Below, piece after piece: positions 18,752 through 26,292 of a stretch of 38,688 bases of DNA. The notes beneath the pieces are model-generated. The model was not told where the DNA came from. It did not search any database and saw nothing but the letters and a program-made list of their open reading frames with translations. Made by a program: the position numbers and the translations under genes. How positions within the stretch are numbered: the stretch's first letter is position 1; each line of letters opens with the position of its first letter. Source of the stretch: Flavimaricola sp. (GTDB lineage Bacteria; Pseudomonadota; Alphaproteobacteria; Rhodobacterales; Rhodobacteraceae); assembly GCA_020629175.1 (NCBI GenBank), contig JAHDDU010000028.1, positions 1 through 38,688 of the forward strand, in the 5' to 3' direction.

Positions 18752-19311
18752 CGACCATTTTGGTGGCCTTGGGCCTGGCGATTGTGCTCCTGATCGCGGG
18801 CACGTTTGTAAAAGGGCAATACGTGTCCTTCTGGGCGCAGAAGTCCGAGGACTATGACAGCGAGTTGTTGTTTGACATGCGTGAGCGATTCAACGGGCCG
18901 ATTGAATGTGAGGGCATTATCTATGGTCCAACGGGCCGGGTCACATCACGCTTTGTCGCGAATTTTGATGCAAAGTGGGACGGTAATGTTGGTATCGTCA
19001 CTGAACGGTTCAAATATGACAGCGGTAACGTCCAAGACCGTGAATGGCGCTTTACCATCGGAAACGATGGCAAAATCAAAGCCGAAGCTGGCGATCTCGT
19101 TGGTGAAGGCTCCGGTCAGCAGCAAGGGTCTGCCGTCAACCTCAACTATAACATCAAGCTGACCGAGGATGCGGGTGGCCACGTGCTGCGCGTCAACGAT
19201 TGGATGTATTTGATGGAAAACGGCACAATCATGAACCGGAGCCAGTTTCGGAAGTTTGGGATTAAAGTCGCCGAGCTTGTCGCAACCATGCGCCCCGTGA
19301 AAGCGGCTTAA
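18748..19311 (+). CDS. DUF3833 family membrane-anchored protein
   Basis: 187 residues from the ATG at 18748, overlapping the transporter stop; a longer frame reaching into the MFS gene is rejected. The N-terminus is a single hydrophobic anchor (ILVALGLAIVLLIAG). A soluble beta-rich domain follows with YGPTGRVTSRFVANFDAKWDG and LRVNDWMYLMENGTIMNRSQFRKFGIKVAEL, which are DUF3833 traits. DUF3833 proteins occur with SDR and amine-oxidase genes in the same cluster across many proteobacteria. A lipocalin-like carrier role would fit but is only inference. Confidence 0.85.
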   Translation: MTTILVALGLAIVLLIAGTFVKGQYVSFWAQKSEDYDSELLFDMRERFNGPIECEGIIYGPTGRVTSRFVANFDAKWDGNVGIVTERFKYDSGNVQDREWRFTIGNDGKIKAEAGDLVGEGSGQQQGSAVNLNYNIKLTEDAGGHVLRVNDWMYLMENGTIMNRSQFRKFGIKVAELVATMRPVKAA

Positions 19312-19327
19312 CGTAAAGGGACGCGAT

Positions 19328-20065
19328 ATGGCAGATTGGACAGGCAAACGGTATTGGCTCATCGGAGCAAGCGAAGGGCTGGGCCGCGAAGTCGCCTTGT
19401 GCCTGAGCCGCGCTGGGGCTGAGGTGATCGTCAGTGCACGGACCGAAGAAAAGCTCGCCGCGCTTGTAGACGAGCTGCCGGGAAAATCGTCCTATGTCAC
19501 CCTCGACGTTCAGGATCGCGCAGCGGTTGAGGCGGCTGCAGCCGAGATCGGAGAGATAGACGGCATGGTCTACATTGCGGGCGTATACTGGCCGATGTCC
19601 GCGCAAGAGTGGAATAATGAGAAGGCCGAGACGATGGCCGACATCAATTATCTGGGTGCCTCCCGCTGTGTCGGGGCGGTGATTGGCCCAATGGTTGAGC
19701 GCGGGCATGGGCACATCGTGCTAACCGGCTCTCTTTCCGGTTTCCGCGGGTTGCCCGGTGCCATTGGATATTCGGCGTCGAAGGCTGGCCTTATGGCGCT
19801 GGCGGAATCGATGCAGGCCGACTTGAGGACCAGCAACATCAAAGTGCAATTGATCAACCCGGGCTTTATCAAGACGCGGTTGACGGACAAGAATGATTTC
19901 AACATGCCATTCATCATGGAAGCGGATCAAGCAGGCAAAGAGTTCTTTGAACACATGAACGACGACGCGTTCAAAAAGAACTTTCCCATGGTCTTTTCAT
20001 GGGTTTTTCGTTTGTCCCAGTTTTTGCCGGATTGGGCCTATTACCGAATTTTCGGCGCAAAATAG
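19328..20065 (+). CDS. short-chain dehydrogenase/reductase (SDR)
   Basis: 245 residues. The cofactor motif is IGASEGLGREVA near residue 13 and the active site is S-x(n)-Y-S-A-S-K (GYSASKAGLMAL, about residue 155). The usual NNAG motif is replaced by YIAGVYW. The ATG follows AAAGGGA by 7 bp. It is the last gene of the likely RpoE-controlled five-gene operon, 16 bp after DUF3833. Substrate unknown. The aromatic C-terminal tail (FLPDWAYYRIF) may touch the membrane. Confidence 0.88.
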   Translation: MADWTGKRYWLIGASEGLGREVALCLSRAGAEVIVSARTEEKLAALVDELPGKSSYVTLDVQDRAAVEAAAAEIGEIDGMVYIAGVYWPMSAQEWNNEKAETMADINYLGASRCVGAVIGPMVERGHGHIVLTGSLSGFRGLPGAIGYSASKAGLMALAESMQADLRTSNIKVQLINPGFIKTRLTDKNDFNMPFIMEADQAGKEFFEHMNDDAFKKNFPMVFSWVFRLSQFLPDWAYYRIFGAK

Positions 20066-20162
20066 CGGGCGAAGTCCATCGCTATTTGATAGCGTGCCCA
20101 CACATAGTAGCCTCTTCGCAGTCGGGATAGCATTGTGCTCGACGCAAGCGAAAGGAAACGCT

Positions 20163-21662
20163 GTGAAGATCTACGTAATTGGATTGATATGTGCCCTGTT
20201 GGCAAATGTTGGGATGGCGCAGAATGTCGCTTTGGTTCTAGGGACTGAGCGGTACGCCAATTTTGACTCCGTTGCGCGGGGTACCGAGCCCGTCGGCGCG
20301 GTTAATACATTGGCAGAGCGTGGATTTGACGTGTTTCGGGCAACGAATGCGGCGACAGTGGACGTGCAGCAGCGCCTAACAGGATTTACCGAAAGTGCTC
20401 TACGAGCCGAACGCATGGTGGTCGTGCTCTCGGGGCGTTTCGTTACCGATGGCAGCAGAACCTGGTATCTGACGCGAGAGGCTGTGCGCCCGGGTTACCT
20501 GCGGCTCGGTCGCTCTGTCATCTCTGTAGATAATCTAATGCAGGTGATGTCGCGGTCTGCAGGTGCTGCCATTTTGCTGCTTGCCTATGACGAACGACAA
20601 GATGAAGTCTTTGATCCCTGGTTGTCTGAGGGGGTTGGCGAGTTGAACATCCCACAAGGCGTGACCGTCCTTGAGGGACGTCCACGGACTATTGCCCGAT
20701 TTGTGACGAACGCCATTGCAGAGCCGGGAGCGGATGTTGCGCGGCTTCTGGCTGCGGATCGTGGGATCAGTGGCGCCGGCTTTTTGCCGCGATCGCATAT
20801 TTTCTTGCCATCTGATCGCGCCACATCCGGCTGGACACAGCCGAATGTTGGCTCGTTGCTTACGGGGCCAACGGCTGCGCAACGGGCGGCTTGGAATGGT
20901 GCAGTCGCGCTGGATACCGTCGCTGCCTATGAAAACTTTTTGCGCCAATTCCCGCAAAGCCAATATTCTGCTGATGCGCGTGCGCGCATCGAGGCAATCC
21001 TCGCAGAGCCAAACAGGCAGGCCCGCCTTGTTGAGGAGGCACTTCGTCTCAGCCGAAATCAGCGGATCAATATTCAACGCGATCTGACAACGCTGGGCTT
21101 TAACACCCGAGGTGTTGATGGAATTTTTGGCCGCGGAACGCGCAATGCCATTGTGAATTGGCAACAGCAGAACGGATATCCGCAAACCGGCTATCTGACG
21201 GGCCAGCAAATTCAACAGATTGCGGCAACAGCTCAACGCCGCCGTGCTGCTGAAGAAGCGGAGGCAGCTGCAAATGAACGTGCCGCCCAACGTGCGGAAT
21301 CCGAACTTTGGGCGCGGACGCGAAACATCGGGACGATCGCAGCGTATGAGAACTACATTCGTCAGTACCCCGATGGGCCGAATACCGCACAGGCGCAGCG
21401 CGCCTTGGCAGAGCTTCGCGGTGACCGAGATGGGCAGGGGGAGCGAACAATTTCACCGCTAGCGCCGGTACTGAATACGTTAACTGTGCGCGTGTTTGAG
21501 GCCCACCTACAGCGGCTTGGCATGAACCCTGGGCGCGTCGATGGCCGCATAGACGACCAGACCCGGATGGCCATTCGTAGGTTCCAGAATGAACGGGGGC
21601 TGCGCGTGACAGGAACGTTGGATCAGGCCACGGTTTTACGCCTCTTGTCCGAAGCACAGTAA
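20163..21662 (+). CDS. secreted caspase-like pseudoenzyme with two peptidoglycan-binding domains
   Basis: 499 residues from a GTG at 20163, preceded by GAAAGGAAA; the longer frame from 20094 lacks such a site. A Sec signal ends at GMAQ (about residue 20). Residues ~22-190 resemble the caspase (peptidase C14) fold: VALVLGTERYANF at the start and a VVVLSGRF strand where active members have the catalytic SGHG. LLLAYDER stands where DACR would be. Both His and Cys are therefore missing. Then come two copies of a module: a TPR-like unit (AAYENFLRQFPQSQY near 258; AAYENYIRQYPDGPN near 390) followed by a PG_binding_1 domain (about 301-355 and 440-497). A dead protease tethered to the cell wall is the best reading; function unknown. 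Confidence 0.82.
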   Translation: MKIYVIGLICALLANVGMAQNVALVLGTERYANFDSVARGTEPVGAVNTLAERGFDVFRATNAATVDVQQRLTGFTESALRAERMVVVLSGRFVTDGSRTWYLTREAVRPGYLRLGRSVISVDNLMQVMSRSAGAAILLLAYDERQDEVFDPWLSEGVGELNIPQGVTVLEGRPRTIARFVTNAIAEPGADVARLLAADRGISGAGFLPRSHIFLPSDRATSGWTQPNVGSLLTGPTAAQRAAWNGAVALDTVAAYENFLRQFPQSQYSADARARIEAILAEPNRQARLVEEALRLSRNQRINIQRDLTTLGFNTRGVDGIFGRGTRNAIVNWQQQNGYPQTGYLTGQQIQQIAATAQRRRAAEEAEAAANERAAQRAESELWARTRNIGTIAAYENYIRQYPDGPNTAQAQRALAELRGDRDGQGERTISPLAPVLNTLTVRVFEAHLQRLGMNPGRVDGRIDDQTRMAIRRFQNERGLRVTGTLDQATVLRLLSEAQ

Positions 21663-21674
21663 TTCCTACGACGA

Positions 21675-21708
21675 AAAAGGGGCCCCGTTCCGAAACGGGG
21701 CCCCTTTT
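21675..21708. terminator. strong bidirectional terminator
   Basis: A perfect 15-bp stem: AAAAGGGGCCCCGTT (21675-21689) pairs with AACGGGGCCCCTTTT (21694-21708) around a CCGA loop. A-run and T-run flank it symmetrically, so it can end transcription from both the caspase-like gene and the convergent repeat-protein gene. Confidence 0.92.
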
Positions 21709-21723
21709 GTTTCTACGTCGGAT

Positions 21724-22989
21724 TTATTGACGAGGCTGATACCGCTCGAACAGAACACGGGTCTGGTTCGGGCTTGGGTCATCGTACTGCTTGACTGCGA
21801 CCAGGTAAGTGCCGGGGTTTACACGTGCGATCATCAGCGAATCCAGGCCGCTGTCAGAATCGTCGTTATACGCAATCTGACGCCCAAAATCGTCAAACAG
21901 ATAGAGTACAGGATCGCCTCCGGGCTGTGACACAGTCTCAATCAGCAAAAGGCCCGTCTCATCAATGTCGAACGACATCCAGGTTGCAGCTGATGTTGTC
22001 GTGATGTCCTGACGCATCCGGTTGGGCAAAAGGCCCAAAGACGTCACCGGGTGTGAGCCATCAAGCGGTGGGCTGACCTCAGCGTTGTCGTACTGCTGAA
22101 CAAGAGCGGCAGCCGCGTCAAATCCAACTACGGATACTGTGATCGGCTGATTTTCATCCGAAAGCGCACGCATCTCAATACAATAGTCGCCGGGGGCGAG
22201 ACCGCCGAGCATATCGATCCGGCTGTTGAGACCGTCGAAGTCGTCGTTCTCTGCAAGGTAGTTGCCGAAACTGTCGTACAAAGTGATGACGGGGTCAGCG
22301 CTTGGGTTCTCTGCCAGGATTGAAAGCGTTTGCTGGCTGCTGAGACTAAAGCCCCATGCGTCGACCTGGTTCACAGAAGCCGTCGCCGAGACGCCACCTT
22401 GGCCGAGGGTGCCATCAATTGGTCCACCGTTGCCGAGGAAGTTCGAAATTGCTGAACACCCCGCGCCTGTCGCACCAAAGTTGTTGTTTGTGGTCGTCGT
22501 TGTCGTGCTGCCACCGCCACCAGTGCCGACAGTCAGCGCTTCTTGGTCAGTGCGGCCAACGCGGACAAAGCCTGTCATCGGCGAGCCATCATAGCTTGTC
22601 ATCGACAGGCAGTATGTGCCGGGATTGAGCATGCTTTCTGCGCGGGAGGCACCACCGCCGCCACTGTCATCGTCGGACAGAATGATGTTGCCGGTCTGAT
22701 CGCGAAGATCAATCACTGGATCGCCACCACCGCGCCCTTGCGCCTCGACACGCACTTGCGTGGGCGAGGACACGTTGAAAAGGGCAACATACTCATTGCG
22801 CAGCAACACCAGAGCCATCTGCTCGAGGTAGTTGCCTGCTGTAGAAATGTCCGAGGATGCCTCGTTGCCGCCAATCCACTGACCATTGTCGCCGATGCCG
22901 CCGCAGAGGTTTGTCTGCGCCGCTGCCGGAAGCGCAAATCCTGCCGCAAACCCCACTGCGATGAGTGATCGCATCTTAATGCTCTTCAT
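21724..22989 (-). CDS. secreted protein with three PPC-like beta-sandwich repeats
   Basis: 421 residues from the ATG at 22989, with AAAGGGA in front; a longer frame lacks a ribosome site. The Sec signal ends at PAAAQT (about residue 25). Three repeats share a pattern of DPVI/L-x-L-x-D-x-x-G-N/R-x-I, an acidic DD patch and PGTYCLxM or PGTYLVAV. They lie at about 30-150, 190-290 and 310-420. The first two are split by a Gly/Thr/Asn linker (GGGGSTTTTTTNNN). The pattern fits bacterial pre-peptidase C-terminal (PPC) or DVUA0089-type domains, which are secreted and often calcium-binding. No enzymatic domain is attached. It converges on the caspase-like gene and shares its terminator. Confidence 0.8.
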   Translation of the reverse strand: MKSIKMRSLIAVGFAAGFALPAAAQTNLCGGIGDNGQWIGGNEASSDISTAGNYLEQMALVLLRNEYVALFNVSSPTQVRVEAQGRGGGDPVIDLRDQTGNIILSDDDSGGGGASRAESMLNPGTYCLSMTSYDGSPMTGFVRVGRTDQEALTVGTGGGGSTTTTTTNNNFGATGAGCSAISNFLGNGGPIDGTLGQGGVSATASVNQVDAWGFSLSSQQTLSILAENPSADPVITLYDSFGNYLAENDDFDGLNSRIDMLGGLAPGDYCIEMRALSDENQPITVSVVGFDAAAALVQQYDNAEVSPPLDGSHPVTSLGLLPNRMRQDITTTSAATWMSFDIDETGLLLIETVSQPGGDPVLYLFDDFGRQIAYNDDSDSGLDSLMIARVNPGTYLVAVKQYDDPSPNQTRVLFERYQPRQ

Positions 22990-23110
22990 GGGAAAATCCC
23001 TTTGTTCAATTGTTGATGGGCAGAGGTTACCCGCAACCAAATGGCTATGGCTAGGCAGCAATTGGGCAAGTTATGGATTTCCCGACCCCTTTCGGCCACA
23101 GTTCAAAAAC

Positions 23111-23140
23111 AAAAAAAGAGGCCGCCAAGTGGCGACCTCT
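23111..23140 (-). terminator. rho-independent terminator of rpmJ
   Basis: On the minus strand a stem AGAGG-T-CGCC / GGCG-G-CCTCT with loop ACTT (23140-23117) is followed by a run of seven T (23117-23111). It lies 28 bp after the rpmJ stop. Confidence 0.85.
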
Positions 23141-23168
23141 CTCATGCGTCTAAGCAAATCTCAGCGGA

Positions 23169-23294
23169 TTAGCCCTGGCGGGCCTTGAACCGGCGCTGAG
23201 TCTTGTTGATCACGTATACGCGGCCCTTACGGCGCACCACGCGGCAATCGCGGTGACGGTTCTTGAGCGAGCGAAGCGAGTTAGCGACTTTCAT
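23169..23294 (-). CDS. rpmJ: 50S ribosomal protein L36
   Basis: 41 residues: [14 protein letters not shown]...RRFKARQG, highly basic. A single cysteine (C17) remains, so this is the zinc-free (C-minus) form of L36 common in alphaproteobacteria. The start ATG has GAGAAGGA upstream. The gene sits 80 bp downstream of tRNA-Val on the same strand with no terminator between them and could be co-transcribed. L36 lies in the large subunit near the peptidyl-transferase region. Confidence 0.95.
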   Translation of the reverse strand: MKVANSLRSLKNRHRDCRVVRRKGRVYVINKTQRRFKARQG

Positions 23295-23374
23295 GTCCTT
23301 CTCCTCATATCGCGGCGCTCTGCAGTGGCGCCTGGGGTTACGTTGCAGACCTAAATCGGGGTCCGGCGAAATTC

Positions 23375-23449
23375 TGGTGGGCGGTACAAGGATCGAACTT
23401 GTGACCCCTTCGATGTCAACGAAGTGCTCTACCGCTGAGCTAACCGCCC
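23375..23449 (-). tRNA. tRNA-Val(GAC)
   Basis: Minus strand: acceptor GGGCGGT pairs with ACCGCCC, discriminator A, and CCA is encoded (23377-23375). The D arm is GCTC-AGCGGTA-GAGC. The anticodon arm is CTTCG-TTGACAT-CGAAG with anticodon GAC. The T arm holds GTTCGATCC. All cloverleaf stems close. 75 bases including CCA. Confidence 0.96.
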
Positions 23450-23504
23450 AACCTAGTGCACAACATGGGGCCAAAGCCACCGACGCCCTGCATCAGGTGA
23501 GCGG

Positions 23505-23533
23505 TCTATAAAAGGAGTCGGTCGCGTGATCAA
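23505..23533 (-). promoter_or_regulatory. sigma-70 type promoter of tRNA-Val(-rpmJ)
   Basis: On the minus strand TTGATC (23533-23528), a 17-base spacer and TATAGA (23510-23505). Start expected near 23498, about 50 bases before the tRNA 5' end. Confidence 0.65.
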
Positions 23534-23590
23534 GGGCTTTCGGCAAAGCGTTTTTTTGCGCTATGTATAAGCACATAGTCAGGAGCAGAG

Positions 23591-24454
23591 ATGCCACAAC
23601 CCACCTATAAACTGAAGCGGCCGAAAGTGCGGACAACCAGCGTTGTTTTCGCCTCTCCGCACAGTGGGCGGGTGTATCCAAGGGCCTTTTTGGATCGCAT
23701 CATTCTTGATGAACGTTTGGTCAGATCGTCGGAAGATGCTTTTGTCGAAGAGATTTTCGCGTCTTCGATCGAACAAGGCGCTCCACTGCTGGCGGCCGAT
23801 GCACCACGAGCCTATGTCGATTTGAACCGTGCCCCCGAGGAGTTGGATCCTGCCCTGATCCAAGGGGTGCGCCGGGTCGCGCACAATCCCCGCATCTCGA
23901 GCGGGCTGGGGGTCATCCCTCGCGTCGTGGCCAATGGACGACCCATCTATTCTGGCAAGATCACACTGGCAGAGGCGCATGCCCGGATCAATGGCAGCTG
24001 GCGGCCCTATCATGATGCGTTGCAGACGCTTCTGGATGAGAGCCATCGTGATTTTGGCGAAGCGATCCTGATTGACTGTCACTCAATGCCGCATGAGGCG
24101 CTGGAGAACATCGGCTCTCCGGGGTCTGCCCGGCCTGATGTGGTGCTGGGAGACCGGTTTGGCGCAGCGGCTGCGGCACCCGTTGTCGAGCAGATTGAAG
24201 CGGCTTTCACCCGCGCAGGTCTGCGTGTCGCCCGTAACATGCCTTTTGCCGGGGCCTATGTTGCGCAACATTATGGCCGACCCTCGCGCAAACAGCATGC
24301 CGTGCAGGTCGAGATTGACCGATCACTTTATATGAACGAACGGCGGATCGTGCCGAACGCTGATTACGCCGCCTTTTGCCAGCTTATCGCGGGGGTTGTG
24401 GCCGACATCGCAATGATCGGACGCCCGGCTGATCTGCAGCTGGCCGCAGAATAG
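23591..24454 (+). CDS. N-formylglutamate amidohydrolase family protein
   Basis: 287 residues, typical family length. Family blocks are VVFASPHSGRVYP at the N-terminus, DLNRAPEELDP near 80, LIDCHSMP near 160 and QVEIDRSLYM near 240. The His/Asp/Glu residues in these blocks are the expected zinc ligands. The family removes formyl from N-formylglutamate in histidine breakdown (HutG), but stand-alone members outside hut clusters may act on other N-acyl amino acids. No hut genes are nearby. The start is preceded by AGGAGCAGAG. It converges with dinB, stops 3 bp apart. Confidence 0.88.
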   Translation: MPQPTYKLKRPKVRTTSVVFASPHSGRVYPRAFLDRIILDERLVRSSEDAFVEEIFASSIEQGAPLLAADAPRAYVDLNRAPEELDPALIQGVRRVAHNPRISSGLGVIPRVVANGRPIYSGKITLAEAHARINGSWRPYHDALQTLLDESHRDFGEAILIDCHSMPHEALENIGSPGSARPDVVLGDRFGAAAAAPVVEQIEAAFTRAGLRVARNMPFAGAYVAQHYGRPSRKQHAVQVEIDRSLYMNERRIVPNADYAAFCQLIAGVVADIAMIGRPADLQLAAE

Positions 24455-24457
24455 CCC

Positions 24458-25711
24458 TCACCGCAGAGCGCGGCCTTTCACGATAGCGTCGTCACCAAAA
24501 CGGGCCCGGATTTTGTCCGTCGCCCGCTCAGCCCTTGCCCGTGCTTCAGCGCCGGGGTCCAACAGGTCCCCTTCAAGATCTGCGCTATCGGCATGGGCCA
24601 ATTGGCTGATGCCCACGCCGAGCAACCTGTAAGGCCCCGGCTCGTTCACCTGATCAAACAAGTCGCGGGCCGTGCGGTAAATCGTGTCCGCAATCTGGGT
24701 CGGATGCCGGAGGCTCAACCGTTTGGATATGAGCGAGTGATCCGCACGTTTCAGCTTCAGCGTCACAACCCGGCCCGCCTTATCCTTGGCCTTTGCCCGA
24801 CTGCTGACCTTCTCAGCCATGCGCCAGATATGGCCATCAAGAATATCGGGGTCGGAGGTGTCTTCGCCAAACGTCGTTTCATTCGACAGCCCTTTGACCG
24901 GCGTGTGGGACGAGACACGCCGCGCATCCTCGCCCCGCGCCAAATGCCAGAGCCGCTCGCCCGTGCTGCCAAAGCGGGCGTGCAGATCCCGTCTATCCCA
25001 ACGGGTCAGATCATCGAAAGTATGGATGCCTGCTTTGGCGAGGCTTTGCTGCGCGACAGGGCCAATCCCCCAGATCAATCGCACGGGTTTGTCTGCAAGA
25101 AAGCTCCGTGTTTCAGCTTTGCCAATCACAGAAAACCCGCGCGGTTTGTCGAGGTCGGAGGCGACCTTGGCCAGAAACTTGTTGTGTGACAGACCAATGG
25201 ACCCGGTGAGCCCTAGCTCATCCTTCATCCGCTTGGTCAGCCGTGCGAGCATCACGGCCGGCGGTGCGCCGTGCAGCTTTTCGGTGCCGGTCAAATCCAT
25301 GAACGCCTCGTCAAGGCTCAAGGGTTCGACCACGGGTGTCAACTCGTCCATCATCGCGCGGATAGCCTTGGAGGCGGCAACATAGGCGTCGAACCGGGGT
25401 TTCACGACTTCTGCGTCTGGGCACAATTTGAGCGCTTGGAACATTGGCATGGCCGAGCGCACCCCTTTGATCCGAGCAAGGTAGCAGCAGGTCGACACTA
25501 CGCCACGCCGCCCGCCGCCCACGATGACGGGCTTGTCCGCGAGATCGGGATTGTCGCGCTTTTCGACGCTGGCAAAGAAGGCGTCGCAATCCATGTGGGC
25601 AATGGTCAGGCTGTGCAGCTCCTCGTGGCGGGTGACACGGGGCCGCCCGCAGGCGGGGCATCGGCCGGGGCCGTCAAAGGAGGTCAGGCAATCGCGGCAG
25701 AGGGCGGGCAT
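24458..25711 (-). CDS. dinB: DNA polymerase IV with N-terminal four-cysteine knuckle
   Basis: 417 residues. The Y-family core starts near residue 33 with HMDCDAFFASVEK (metal-binding D41) and continues with GRRGVVSTCCYLAR, the catalytic PLSLDEAFMDLT and GSIGLSHNKFLAKVASD. A helix-hairpin-helix (IWGIGPVAQQSLAKAGI) and little-finger domain follow. Before the core is an extension with C5-x2-C8-x9-C18-x2-C21, a likely zinc knuckle absent from E. coli Pol IV. Pol IV does error-prone translesion synthesis. I see no LexA-type operator in the short gap to the Nudix gene. Confidence 0.93.
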   Translation of the reverse strand: MPALCRDCLTSFDGPGRCPACGRPRVTRHEELHSLTIAHMDCDAFFASVEKRDNPDLADKPVIVGGGRRGVVSTCCYLARIKGVRSAMPMFQALKLCPDAEVVKPRFDAYVAASKAIRAMMDELTPVVEPLSLDEAFMDLTGTEKLHGAPPAVMLARLTKRMKDELGLTGSIGLSHNKFLAKVASDLDKPRGFSVIGKAETRSFLADKPVRLIWGIGPVAQQSLAKAGIHTFDDLTRWDRRDLHARFGSTGERLWHLARGEDARRVSSHTPVKGLSNETTFGEDTSDPDILDGHIWRMAEKVSSRAKAKDKAGRVVTLKLKRADHSLISKRLSLRHPTQIADTIYRTARDLFDQVNEPGPYRLLGVGISQLAHADSADLEGDLLDPGAEARARAERATDKIRARFGDDAIVKGRALR

Positions 25712-25786
25712 GCGAGGAATTTACCATAGGCAGGGGACAAGGCAAAGGGACTGGGGCTGAGGCTGCTGACATGCTATCATTGGAGG

Positions 25787-26197
25787 ATGAGCTTTAACGG
25801 AGCAAAATGCGCTCTCTTTGTCGGCGATAGGTTGCTCTGCATCTTGCGCGACACCGGAGACATCCCTTGGGCAAATTGGTGGGACTTCCCTGGCGGTGGC
25901 CGAGAAGGGGACGAGACCCCTTTTGAAACACTTAGACGTGAAGTGATGGAAGAGGTGGGGATAACCATTTCGGCGGAAGATGTAGTCTGGTCTTATCACG
26001 CGCCGCAGGCAGATCGGGTCAGTTGGTTCTTTGTCGTCAAACTGGCCGTCGCAGAGGTGACATTCGGGAATGAGGGGCAGGGCTGGGCGTTTTTGACGCC
26101 GGATGGGTTCCTGGCGCGCAAGGATGCGATCCCATCACTAACAGCCCGATTGTCCCTTTATTTGCAGGGGGATGCAGGTGTTGCATTTCCGGGATAG
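25787..26197 (+). CDS. Nudix hydrolase
   Basis: 136 residues. A complete Nudix box spans residues 36-58 (GGGREGDE...REVMEEVGI), fitting G-x5-E-x7-REUxEExGU, with the two glutamates that bind magnesium. The family cleaves nucleoside diphosphates linked to another group. The aromatic segment WANWWDFPGGG precedes the box. The gene is divergent from dinB by 75 bp; a nucleotide-pool cleaning role beside a translesion polymerase is attractive but unproven. Substrate cannot be read from sequence. Confidence 0.88.
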   Translation: MSFNGAKCALFVGDRLLCILRDTGDIPWANWWDFPGGGREGDETPFETLRREVMEEVGITISAEDVVWSYHAPQADRVSWFFVVKLAVAEVTFGNEGQGWAFLTPDGFLARKDAIPSLTARLSLYLQGDAGVAFPG

Positions 26198-26292
26198 TTC
26201 CTGCCATTTCGCGCCATGATTGTGCGTTGGCACTTAAAATTGCCGCAAATCGTACTTAGATCACGGATATGTTATTAAGAGGAGGCAACCGC

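Noticed and set aside
23375-23449. tRNA-Val as attachment site of an integrated element
   Set aside because: No integrase and no repeated tRNA 3' end found nearby.
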